From Opitutaceae bacterium (GTDB lineage Bacteria; Verrucomicrobiota; Verrucomicrobiia; Opitutales; Opitutaceae): a DNA stretch of 13,420 bases. The notes under the pieces are model-generated. The model did no database searches. It had not been told where the DNA came from and saw only the letters and a list, made by a program, of their open reading frames with translations. Position 1 is the stretch's first letter; every line of letters begins with the position of its first letter. Below are positions 6,553-13,359 of this stretch, piece after piece. A program made the position numbers and the translations under genes. The stretch spans positions 1 to 13,420 of the forward strand of contig SXZN01000194.1 in assembly GCA_005787865.1 (NCBI GenBank), written 5' to 3'.

Positions 6553-8991
6553 TTAGAAGCGGGTACCAAAAGAGAAGTTAAATTGCGTCCCCTTTTTGTT
6601 AAATTTATCGCTGGTCAAGGGAACACCAAAATCGAGGCTGAGCGGGGCGCCGGCGACAAAGAGGCGGAGACCGAGCCCGACGTTGTCGTTGTATTGGGCG
6701 GGGCTAAAGTCGTACGCATCTTTGTTGGCAAAGCCCCCATCGTAGAAGAAGGCGAAGCGGACCGGCTTAACGACATCGAAAGAATATTCTAAGCTGACAA
6801 ACCCATAGGTTTTACCGCCAATGGGTTCACCGTTGGCATCCTTGGGCCCGACGGTGCGAAACTCGAAGCCGCGGAGCGTTTGCGGGCCGCCCAAGAAGAA
6901 TCGATCGTAGAAGGGCACATCCGGAATATAACTAAAGCTCTGAGTTTGGGCGACCCCCTGGCTATCAAAATAGTTGATGGTTTTAGTCTGGCTCTTTGCG
7001 CTGGCGCCAAAGCTCTCGGTTACACCGACTCGCCCAATCAAAGAAATCACTTGCTCCTGGAATTCAGCAATGGGAAAGAATTTCGAACCACGGAACTCCA
7101 TTTGATAATAATTATTGTCTCCCCCGAGCGGACCGCCGGCCACATTGAGGGAAAGCGATCCATAATTACCGCGCGTCGTGTTGATCATTTTATCGCGCGT
7201 ATCTTGCGTGAGGCTTAGCCCGACTTTGGAGGTGCTCGTTTTGCCGGAAGCAGCCAGGATCGGGAATGGCGCCTCCGCCGCGACGTTGCCGATATCTACC
7301 ACCTCATAGACGTACGAGAGCCGTCCCTCGAGCCAGTTGAATAGCCGCTTGCGCAGGTAAACTTCTGCGCCCGTACGGATTTCTTGATAATAAGAACTGT
7401 TATATTCCGAGGTCGTGCGAAAAGCCTGAAAGCCTAAAGCCAACTCACGCTCGAACAACCAAGGTTCTTCGAAAGCGAGGACGACCTCACTACTTTGGGA
7501 ACCAATCTGGAAACGCAGGCGGAATTTTTGGCCATCCCCTTGGAAAAATGACCGGCGATTAAATAAATCGAAATTGGATTGGGTGATCTCCGCAAAGACC
7601 ACCGCGCGCTCCAGCGAACTAAAGCCAGCGCCGAAAGTCAGGTTGCCGGTGCGGGCCTCGCGGACGGAAATCTTTAAATTGCGGCGGCCAGGAATGTTGG
7701 TCGACTCCGGCGTCACATTAATGGGGTCCTCGAAGAAGCGGGTATTTTCTAGGCGCAGCTTGCTAATTTTTAGCATCACTGAGCTGAAAACATCACCGGG
7801 TCCGATCACCAGTTCGCGCAAGATGACAATGCTCTTGGTCTTACTATTACCTTCAATCTTTACCGACTCGACTTGGAACTTCTCGCTCTCGTTAATTTGA
7901 TACTCCAGATCGATATTTCCAGTTTGCAAATTGGGTTTCCGCACCAAGCGCACGCGAGTTTCTAAGTAACCATCGCGACCATAAAACTCCTCCATTGTTT
8001 CGACGTCTTTATCCAACTTGGAAGGCGTGAAAACATCGCCTTTTCGCTGCCGCGGCAGATAGTTCAATAAACGCGCGGGATAGAGTTTGTTGCCGGTGAA
8101 GGTGATATCACCGATTTTATAGCGGCGGCCTTCGTTCACTCGAATCGTAATGACCAGTCGATTCGGCTTCGGATAATCAAAGGAGATTTTGTCCTCAGCA
8201 ATTTCGACATCGAGATACCCCTCTTCCTTAAAATAATCGCGCAGTTTCTCGAGGTCGGTATCAAACTCGTCATCTTTTAATCGGCCGCCGCCAGTGAGCC
8301 AGGAGAACATATTCCATTTCTTGGTCTCGATCTCTCCGCGAAGCTTGCGGGCTTTGACATGGTCGTTGCCGATAAAATTAATGGTGCTGATGCGGACCTT
8401 AGCGCCTTCGCGCACCTTGAATGTGACCGTGGCGAAACCTGTGCTCCGGTTGCGGTCCAAGCTGAAAGTCACTTGGGCCTGATTGAAGCCATTTTTCTGA
8501 TAAAATTCGTAGATCTTCTGTGCATCGTCCTTGATCTGACGTTCGTCCAGCGCCCCGTTAGCCACGGTCTTGATCTCTTTCTGTAAACGCTTCTCCTTGT
8601 ATGCTTTATTACCCTCATAGCGCACCGCGAGCACTCGAAACTTAGGAGTCACTTCCAAGATTAAATTCACCCCGTTGCCAGCAATCGTCTCACGCTTGAC
8701 CTCAATAAATTCAAACAGGCCGGTCTTGTAGAGTGAGCGGATGTCGCGATCGATCAGCGACTCATCAAGGTCCGTATCTTCGCGCAGGGCCATATTAGCC
8801 CGCACGATTTGCTCGTTAACATTGGCCATGCCCACGAACTTGATGGCAATGGTTCCAATATGATAAACTGGCTCAGCCTCGGCGGGAGGTTGGTCTGCAG
8901 CAGTTTGGGCCACGGCCAGCGCCCATCCCGAAAACAGGGAAATTGATAGAAGCAGAACCCGAAAAATCGGGTTATGGTGTGAAGTTTTCAA
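6553..8991 (-). CDS. bamA: outer-membrane protein assembly factor BamA (Omp85 family)
   Basis: The 812-residue protein is the core of the machine that folds beta-barrel proteins into the outer membrane. A signal peptide spans 1-28 (cut after ALAVA). Five POTRA domains follow, at about 44-119, 120-199, 200-289, 290-372 and 373-446, with the repeated pattern of a hydrophobic strand and a Gly-Asn turn (YEGNKAY, FIGNDHV, FTGNKLY, IEGNSKT). The C-terminal 16-strand barrel (447-812) contains the conserved loop-6 motif as LRGFE (706-710), preceded by FFLGGPQT. It ends in an aromatic beta-signal, FNFSFGTRF, with terminal Phe. The start codon is TTG (8989-8991), overlapping the dnaB stop region by 20 bases. 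No in-frame ATG before the signal sequence competes, and the signal peptide supports this start. With ompH 22 bases downstream, the pair forms a coherent envelope module. Confidence 0.96.
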   Translation of the reverse strand: MKTSHHNPIFRVLLLSISLFSGWALAVAQTAADQPPAEAEPVYHIGTIAIKFVGMANVNEQIVRANMALREDTDLDESLIDRDIRSLYKTGLFEFIEVKRETIAGNGVNLILEVTPKFRVLAVRYEGNKAYKEKRLQKEIKTVANGALDERQIKDDAQKIYEFYQKNGFNQAQVTFSLDRNRSTGFATVTFKVREGAKVRISTINFIGNDHVKARKLRGEIETKKWNMFSWLTGGGRLKDDEFDTDLEKLRDYFKEEGYLDVEIAEDKISFDYPKPNRLVITIRVNEGRRYKIGDITFTGNKLYPARLLNYLPRQRKGDVFTPSKLDKDVETMEEFYGRDGYLETRVRLVRKPNLQTGNIDLEYQINESEKFQVESVKIEGNSKTKSIVILRELVIGPGDVFSSVMLKISKLRLENTRFFEDPINVTPESTNIPGRRNLKISVREARTGNLTFGAGFSSLERAVVFAEITQSNFDLFNRRSFFQGDGQKFRLRFQIGSQSSEVVLAFEEPWLFERELALGFQAFRTTSEYNSSYYQEIRTGAEVYLRKRLFNWLEGRLSYVYEVVDIGNVAAEAPFPILAASGKTSTSKVGLSLTQDTRDKMINTTRGNYGSLSLNVAGGPLGGDNNYYQMEFRGSKFFPIAEFQEQVISLIGRVGVTESFGASAKSQTKTINYFDSQGVAQTQSFSYIPDVPFYDRFFLGGPQTLRGFEFRTVGPKDANGEPIGGKTYGFVSLEYSFDVVKPVRFAFFYDGGFANKDAYDFSPAQYNDNVGLGLRLFVAGAPLSLDFGVPLTSDKFNKKGTQFNFSFGTRF

Positions 8992-10381
8992 AGCGTGTAA
9001 TTTCTTGAAGGAAAGTTAGTTTCAAATCACCTACCGGTCCATTGCGCTGCTTGGCAACGATTAAATCCACGGCGTTGGCAGCCGTCTGAAATTTCTCATC
9101 AGCATCTTTAGGGCGGGATAGCATTATGACGACGTCGGCATCTTGCTCGATGGAGCCAGATTCACGCAAATCCGACAAGCGGGGAGTGCGATTATCCTTT
9201 TCCGACGAGCGGTTTAGCTGACTAAGAACAATAACGGGGAGATCTAGTTCCTTCGCCATCGCCTTTAATCCGCGAGAAACTTCTGCGACCTGCTGCTCAC
9301 GCGGGGCACGCGGATCGGTGCCATTGATGAGTTGAAGATAATCAACGATGACTAAGCCGAGCTTTTTGCGGGCGTATATGCGTCGGGCTTTAGCCCGCAT
9401 CTCCATGATAGTTAAAGAGCTAGAATCATCTACTAAAATGGGGGCTTTCTTGAATTCCTCTGCAGCCTGACCGAGAGCGTTGACCTCCCGACCGTCGCGA
9501 CCGACCAAACCGTCGCGCAGCAATTTCATATTCACCCGCGAGCGAGCACAAAGCATACGCAGCGCGAGTTGGGCTGAACTCATTTCAAGCGAAAAAATAA
9601 GCGTGGGCACCGGATCACCTTTGCCGGGCTTAGGGAGCGCGGCCGCTTCTGCAATGTTGAGCGCAAAACTGGTCTTACCCATCGAAGGACGGGCCGCGAT
9701 GATGATCATCTCCTGCCGCTGAAAACCAAAGGTCATCGCATCGAGGTCCTTAAACCCTGAGGTTACCCCAGTCAGCTCACCCTTTTTCATGAGTAGCTTT
9801 GCGATGACTGTATTAGCCTCCTTGATCGACTCCTTGAGTTCTTGAGCACTGTCGCTCACGCGATCTTGAGTTACCTTGAAAAGATCTTGCTCAACCTTAT
9901 CGACGAACTCCTCGAGCCCGCCGGAAAAGCTGTAAGCTTGTTCAACCGCCCCCGTCGCCACTTTAATCAGCTCACGCAGGAGGTGCTTTTCCCGAACCTT
10001 CTCAATAAAATAGCCAGCATGTGCCGTGGTCGGAATCTTATTGGTGACCTGCATCAGGTAGGCGAACCCACCAACGGCCTCTAACTGACGGCGAGTTTTC
10101 AATTCCTCGGCGAGCACTTCAAGCGTCACCGGGGTGCTCTTTTGATAGAGCTCAATGATTACCTCAAAAAGCAGGCGATTCGCTGGCACATAAAAACAAT
10201 CACCCGCTAAACGGGCTTCCAAGCAGCGGGCCACGGTGTCGCTGCCATCGAGCAGACAACACGCAATAACATGCTCCTCGGCCTCTGTGCTATATGGCGG
10301 AGATCGATCCGGCCGAGCAGACGGCAGGGTCTGCTCAGCCGCTGGCTGACCACGCCGGGAAATATCGGGCGCTTGGGCCAT
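8972..10381 (-). CDS. dnaB: replicative DNA helicase DnaB
   Basis: This hexameric 5'-3' helicase unwinds DNA at the replication fork and binds primase. The 469-residue length is typical. After a polar N-terminal extension (1-28) comes the helical primase-interaction domain starting PPYSTEAEEHVI (28-39), then a linker, then the RecA-like motor domain from about 203. Visible motifs are Walker A ARPSMGKTSFA (230-240), the catalytic Glu in SLEMSS (264-269), Walker B VIVDYLQL (344-351), the sensor LSQLNR (386-391), LRESGSIEQDADVV (405-418) and the arginine-finger region AKQRNGPVG (443-451). No intein interrupts these motifs, although DnaB is a frequent intein host. The gene follows rplI by 30 bases, an old and widespread pairing, and its last 20 bases overlap bamA. 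No clear ribosome binding site is present. Confidence 0.97.
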   Translation of the reverse strand: MAQAPDISRRGQPAAEQTLPSARPDRSPPYSTEAEEHVIACCLLDGSDTVARCLEARLAGDCFYVPANRLLFEVIIELYQKSTPVTLEVLAEELKTRRQLEAVGGFAYLMQVTNKIPTTAHAGYFIEKVREKHLLRELIKVATGAVEQAYSFSGGLEEFVDKVEQDLFKVTQDRVSDSAQELKESIKEANTVIAKLLMKKGELTGVTSGFKDLDAMTFGFQRQEMIIIAARPSMGKTSFALNIAEAAALPKPGKGDPVPTLIFSLEMSSAQLALRMLCARSRVNMKLLRDGLVGRDGREVNALGQAAEEFKKAPILVDDSSSLTIMEMRAKARRIYARKKLGLVIVDYLQLINGTDPRAPREQQVAEVSRGLKAMAKELDLPVIVLSQLNRSSEKDNRTPRLSDLRESGSIEQDADVVIMLSRPKDADEKFQTAANAVDLIVAKQRNGPVGDLKLTFLQEITRFENFTP

Positions 10382-10411
10382 GTCCGGTCAAAATCGAACG
10401 TCGCTGAGACG

Positions 10412-10888
10412 TTACTGAGCAGCCGGCTCGATCGGGTTTTCGGAAACGACGTCGATCGACAACTCGACGCTGACTTTAGCGTGCAACTTGATCTTCACTT
10501 CGTGTTTACCAAGCGTCTTGATCGGATCGCCCAGGTGAATGCGGCGCTTCTCAATAGTAATACCAGCGGCCACCAGCTTCTCATGGATATCATTCGAAGT
10601 GACGGCGCCGAAGAGTTTGCCGCCCTCGCCCGTTTTAACGGCGATGGCGATACCCACCTTCTGGATCTGCTTGGCCAAGGCCTGGGCCCCATCGAGCTCT
10701 TGGACTTCGCGGAGACCGCGGGCCTTCTTCAGGGCTTCGACGCGTTTGCGATTAGCCACGGTGAGCGGCACTGCTTTGCCTTGGGGCAAAAGATAATTAC
10801 GCGCGTAACCGGCGCGAACTTTGACCTGGTCGCCTTCGGCGCCAAGGCCGTCGACCGGTTTGAGGAGGAGGATTTCGTGATTAGCCAT
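10412..10888 (-). CDS. rplI: large-subunit ribosomal protein L9
   Basis: L9 binds 23S rRNA near the L1 stalk and helps keep the reading frame. The 158-residue product has the N-terminal rRNA-binding domain with the signature from G16 through VKVRAGYARNYLLPQGKA (22-39), then the long connecting helix (about 42-75), then the C-terminal domain (about 80-148). It ends with a short EPAAQ tail. The length is slightly above E. coli L9 (149). It lies 51 bases after ssb and 30 bases before dnaB. The 51-base gap leaves no room for rpsR, which commonly sits upstream of rplI. The upstream bases show no purine-rich ribosome binding site. Confidence 0.97.
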   Translation of the reverse strand: MANHEILLLKPVDGLGAEGDQVKVRAGYARNYLLPQGKAVPLTVANRKRVEALKKARGLREVQELDGAQALAKQIQKVGIAIAVKTGEGGKLFGAVTSNDIHEKLVAAGITIEKRRIHLGDPIKTLGKHEVKIKLHAKVSVELSIDVVSENPIEPAAQ

Positions 10889-10939
10889 GATCGGATCTGG
10901 GTTGATGAATTGAGTTTAAATTAATGGTAAGTCGGTGCC

Positions 10940-11413
10940 TTAAAACGGCACGTCTTCGTCGAGATTTTCCTGCGCGGCAGGAGCGGCAGACTTTGGGGCG
11001 CTGCTGCGGGGAGCAGGAGCGGCATAACGGGGCTCGCTGGCGCCCTCCCCACCTGCACCTGGCGCGCCACCATCAGCTCGACCGCTACCAAGAAATTGGA
11101 AATTCTCTAAAACAACCTTCATCCGACTACGCTTCTCCTTGGTTGTCTTGTCTTCCCATTGATCGAGCCGCAAACGGCCTTCGACAAATAGAGGGCGCCC
11201 TTTGGTGCAATATTTAGCAATGGTCTCACCCTGCTTACTCCAAGCCTCGACGTCGATGTAAGTAACCTCTTCCCGCTCGCCACCGCTCTCGTCCTTGAAT
11301 TTACGATTCACGGCGAGGCTGAACTGACAAATGGCCGTGCCCTTGGGCGTGACCCGCAATTCGGGATCGCGCGTCAAATTGCCGATAAGCATCACTTTGT
11401 TAAGATTGGCCAT
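10940..11413 (-). CDS. ssb: single-stranded DNA-binding protein
   Basis: SSB coats single-stranded DNA during replication, recombination and repair and recruits partners through its tail. The 157-residue protein has an OB-fold at 1-109, starting NKVMLIGNLTRDPELR (5-20), with the conserved aromatics W58 (VEAWSK) and W86 (QWEDK) and the block KGRPLFVEGRLR (71-82). A flexible Gly/Ala/Pro-rich linker (110-149) leads to the acidic tip LDEDVPF, the standard partner-binding peptide. The position between rpsF and rplI matches Bacillus-type clusters, where SSB is co-expressed with S6. A run of nine C (minus strand) occupies the place where a ribosome binding site would be, eight bases before the ATG. 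Confidence 0.97.
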   Translation of the reverse strand: MANLNKVMLIGNLTRDPELRVTPKGTAICQFSLAVNRKFKDESGGEREEVTYIDVEAWSKQGETIAKYCTKGRPLFVEGRLRLDQWEDKTTKEKRSRMKVVLENFQFLGSGRADGGAPGAGGEGASEPRYAAPAPRSSAPKSAAPAAQENLDEDVPF

Positions 11414-11420
11414 GGTCGTT

Positions 11421-11429
11421 GGGGGGGGG
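11421..11429. repeat. nine-base G/C homopolymer tract before ssb
   Basis: Nine consecutive G on the plus strand (C on the coding strand) lie in the 31-base gap between rpsF and ssb, with seven bases between the tract and the ssb ATG. Tracts this long are prone to slippage during replication and to sequencing errors. A length change would not alter any protein, but would move whatever lies upstream relative to the start codon. Confidence 0.85.
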
Positions 11430-11444
11430 TAAAGAGAGGCCGAC

Positions 11445-11741
11445 TTAAACGTTCTGCACCAGTGCGCGGTAGACTGTGCTGTTCAGCCGCAGGCGCTCGT
11501 GCAGTTGGGCCGGCGCCGCCGCGGGGGCCGCGAAATTAACTTGAACATAAACGCCGCCAGGAAACTTATCGTCCGTTTTACGGACGAACTCGCGGCGGCC
11601 GAGATTTTCGACCGCGGTGACTTCGCCTTGCACGGCGACGATCTCTTTCTTCACGCTCTCGATGATTTGCTCCACGGAGTCTTCTTTACCGCGGTTATCG
11701 AGGATGATGGTGGCTTTGTAATTACGCTTGGTCTGGCTCAT
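11445..11741 (-). CDS. rpsF: small-subunit ribosomal protein S6
   Basis: S6 sits on the platform of the 30S subunit, where in well-studied bacteria it pairs with S18. The 98-residue product shows the S6 fold: the first strand YKATIILDN (8-16), a helix DSVEQIIESVKKEIV (21-35), the strands around VENLGRREFVRK (44-55) and GGVYVQVNF (62-70), and the closing helix. An Ala/Pro-rich stretch, AAPAAAPAQ (71-79), lies before the last helix. The start ATG lies inside the 3' end of pth (20-base overlap), so translation may be coupled. ssb follows after 31 bases. rpsR, the gene of its partner, is not in this cluster. Confidence 0.95.
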   Translation of the reverse strand: MSQTKRNYKATIILDNRGKEDSVEQIIESVKKEIVAVQGEVTAVENLGRREFVRKTDDKFPGGVYVQVNFAAPAAAPAQLHERLRLNSTVYRALVQNV

Positions 11742-12321
11742 GGTGGTCTCGGCGGTTAAGGGTATTCATGGCTTCAGCCTGCCCGCGATTAATTAGCAGG
11801 CGGAGGCCGTCCACAAAGGTGGTTAGTTTTTGATCAATTAGTATGGTTTGTTCTAGAGAAAATTTTTCGAGCACAAAGTCTTTGATGTTCATCGCGGCGG
11901 GTCGCGGTGACCCGATGCCGAGCCGGTAGCGAACGAATCCGCTGCCGAGGTGCTCAAGGAGGCTGGCCACGCCGTTGTGGCCGCCAGCACTGCCGCTGAC
12001 TGAAACTTTCACTCGGCCAAGGTCGATCGTGAGATCGTCGTAGGCGACAATGAGGGCATCGACCGCAATTTTATGAAAATTGAGCAAGGCGCGCAAAGCG
12101 CGTCCGCTATCATTCATAAAGGTTTGCGGTTTAACCAACAAGCGAGTGACCCCAGGCCGAGCGTCCCAACGAGCGATTTCGATCTCGAAGCGGGATTCAG
12201 TTTTCCACTTGAGACCTTCGGCGGCAGCTAATGCTTCAACTACGGTAAAACCGAGGTTGTGACGGGTGCCGGCGTATTCGCGCCCAGGATTGCCCAGACC
12301 AGCGATCAGCGTGATAGACAT
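11722..12321 (-). CDS. pth: peptidyl-tRNA hydrolase
   Basis: Pth cleaves the ester bond of peptidyl-tRNAs that drop off the ribosome, recycling tRNA in the cytoplasm. The 199-residue length is normal. Residues aligning with the known active site are present: N11 in GLGNPG (8-13), the catalytic H21 in TRHNLG (19-24), N70 in KPQTFMNDSG (64-73), D95 in YDDL (94-97) and N116 in GGHNG (113-117). The usual GGGHGGHNG block reads SGSAGGHNG here, keeping the functional part. It lies 59 bases downstream of rplY, the same ctc-pth order as in Bacillus, and its last codons overlap the rpsF start. The C-terminal tail NRRDHHEPDQA, encoded across the overlap, lies beyond the core fold. Confidence 0.97.
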   Translation of the reverse strand: MSITLIAGLGNPGREYAGTRHNLGFTVVEALAAAEGLKWKTESRFEIEIARWDARPGVTRLLVKPQTFMNDSGRALRALLNFHKIAVDALIVAYDDLTIDLGRVKVSVSGSAGGHNGVASLLEHLGSGFVRYRLGIGSPRPAAMNIKDFVLEKFSLEQTILIDQKLTTFVDGLRLLINRGQAEAMNTLNRRDHHEPDQA

Positions 12322-12380
12322 GACTCAAAGAACAGCGTGCAAAACGGCTGACCCGCGAACGGGCCGGCCGTGAACTGAAA

Positions 12381-13172
12381 TTACTTCTTGGCCGGAGCGG
12401 CCGCTTTCGCGTCGCCCTTGCCAGCGGGAGCGGCCGCTTTCGCGTCGCCCTTGCCAGCGGGAGCGGCCGCTTTCGCGTCGCCCTTGGCCGCAGGAGCGCC
12501 CGCTTTCGCGTCGCCCGGCTTGGCCGCAGCATCGCCGGCGGCAGGAGTAGCGGTACCGTCGGCAGCAACGGCGCCCTCGACCGGGGCCGCGACCACCGCA
12601 GCAACTTCTTCGGCTGGCGGCTCGACGCAAAGGACGACGGTTTGATTTTTATCATCGAGGTACTCAACGCCCGCGATAGGGCTGAGTTCGCTGACGTGAA
12701 TCGCTCCACCAACCTTGAGCTCGGCGACATTAACTTCGATGAAATCAGGCAGATCCTTCGGCAAGCAGCGGATGCGCAAGCGATGGGCGGCGGTCTCGAG
12801 AATACCACCCTCAGTCTTGACGCCGTAAGCTTCGCCGACGACGAGAATGGCAACATTGATAATCATCTTCTCATTTTCCTTCACTTCTTGGAGGTCGAGA
12901 TGGAGATATTTATCGGTGATGGGATCGCGTTGAATTTCCTGTAAAAATGCGAGCGCAGAAGCTCCGGCCTCGCGCTTGAGCTCAATGAGAGCGGAGCGGC
13001 CCGAGATCGCCTTGCGCAATTTGATAAATTCCGGCGCATTAACAGCCAGATTCTGCGCCTTCGTATGCTTGCCATAGAGAATCGCGGGGATTTTCTCGGC
13101 TTTACGTAAACGACGGGAAGCGCTGCGACCTGTGCCCTCGCGGGGCGTGACAGTAAGTTGGTATGTTTTCAT
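12381..13172 (-). CDS. rplY: large-subunit ribosomal protein L25 (Ctc/TL5 form) with a repetitive Ala/Lys-rich tail
   Basis: L25 of the CTC/TL5 type binds the E-loop of 5S rRNA. The 263-residue product has the N-terminal 5S-binding domain (about 1-92; EGTGRSASRRLRKAEKIPAILYG region at 12-34) and the second beta domain (about 100-185) found in CTC proteins. The unusual part is residues 187-263: first an acidic/Ala-rich stretch, then repeats of an 11-residue unit, GKGDAKAAAPA, ending AKK. I chose the ATG at 13172 because an AGGGGGA ribosome binding site lies eight bases upstream and family homology starts there. The same frame is open to 13259, but those 29 residues (Cys-rich, unlike L25) are not convincing. 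It is the first gene of the minus-strand operon, divergent from tRNA-Asn. Confidence 0.93.
   Translation of the reverse strand: MKTYQLTVTPREGTGRSASRRLRKAEKIPAILYGKHTKAQNLAVNAPEFIKLRKAISGRSALIELKREAGASALAFLQEIQRDPITDKYLHLDLQEVKENEKMIINVAILVVGEAYGVKTEGGILETAAHRLRIRCLPKDLPDFIEVNVAELKVGGAIHVSELSPIAGVEYLDDKNQTVVLCVEPPAEEVAAVVAAPVEGAVAADGTATPAAGDAAAKPGDAKAGAPAAKGDAKAAAPAGKGDAKAAAPAGKGDAKAAAPAKK
12394..12525 (-). repeat. four tandem 33-base repeats inside the L25 tail
   Basis: Units start at 12394, 12427, 12460 and 12493. Units 1 and 2 are identical, unit 3 differs only in its last bases, and unit 4 is more diverged. The period is a multiple of three, so copy-number change would add or remove 11 residues without breaking the frame. 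Each of the first three units contains a GCGGCCGC palindrome. The near-identity at DNA level suggests recent duplication. Confidence 0.92.
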
Positions 13173-13180
13173 AGTTTCGT

Positions 13181-13187
13181 TCCCCCT
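13181..13187 (-). promoter_or_regulatory. Shine-Dalgarno site of rplY
   Basis: The minus strand reads AGGGGGA with eight bases between it and the ATG at 13172. It is the only clear ribosome binding site among the eleven complete genes, and it fixes the L25 start in preference to the upstream in-frame ATG at 13259. Confidence 0.75.
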
Positions 13188-13279
13188 GTGACTCCGGAAT
13201 TGGAGGCAGGCGTAATGGAAAAGGATGCAGAGTTGACAAAGCGCTGGGCAGAGATGCAACCAAAACTTTTCTCCCCCTA

Positions 13280-13299
13280 GTAAAAACAGCCATTTTTAC
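13280..13299. repeat. AT-rich inverted repeat between rplY and tRNA-Asn
   Basis: GTAAAAA (13280-13286) and TTTTTAC (13293-13299) are perfect inverted arms around a 6-base centre, CAGCCA. It lies in the divergent gap, 108 bases upstream of rplY and 61 bases upstream of the tRNA. The shape fits a dimeric regulator site, but no regulator is implied by the sequence and short AT-rich palindromes arise by chance. Confidence 0.35.
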
Positions 13300-13311
13300 A
13301 GGAGAGAGAGA

Positions 13312-13337
13312 TTGACAAGGCCGCCAGCTCCTATCTT
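13312..13337 (+). promoter_or_regulatory. candidate promoter of tRNA-Asn
   Basis: A perfect -35 hexamer TTGACA (13312-13317) is followed by TATCTT (13332-13337) after 14 bases, a short spacer for sigma-70. The mature tRNA begins at 13360, a sensible distance for a tRNA transcript. The -35 is convincing and the -10 is not. Confidence 0.45.
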
Positions 13338-13359
13338 TTTGGCCATTCTTCAGTTAAAT

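Noticed and set aside
6531..6569. Longer OmpH starting at TTG 6569
   Set aside because: It would put 13 polar residues before a normal signal peptide; the ATG at 6530 fits the secretion signal better.
6135..6581. 148-residue plus-strand frame with hydrophobic stretches over ompH and the end of bamA
   Set aside because: It is antisense to ompH; its Leu/Phe richness is the reverse complement of the Lys/Glu-rich coiled coil.
8972..10381. Possible intein in DnaB
   Set aside because: The product is normal length and all helicase motifs are continuous.
10271..10924. 217-residue plus-strand open frame across dnaB, rplI and the gap between them
   Set aside because: It is antisense to two certain genes and its composition mirrors their reverse complement; no domain is visible.
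12394..12525. Tandem 33-base repeats as a possible CRISPR array
   Set aside because: The units are directly adjacent with no unique spacers and are in frame in the L25 gene.
12236..12856. 206-residue Arg/Pro/Leu repeat protein in another frame of rplY
   Set aside because: The repeats come from the 33-base units of the L25 tail read out of frame. The L25 frame has homology and a ribosome binding site.
13173..13259. N-terminal extension of L25 from an upstream ATG at 13259
   Set aside because: The 29 added residues do not resemble L25, and the AGGGGGA site is placed for the ATG at 13172.
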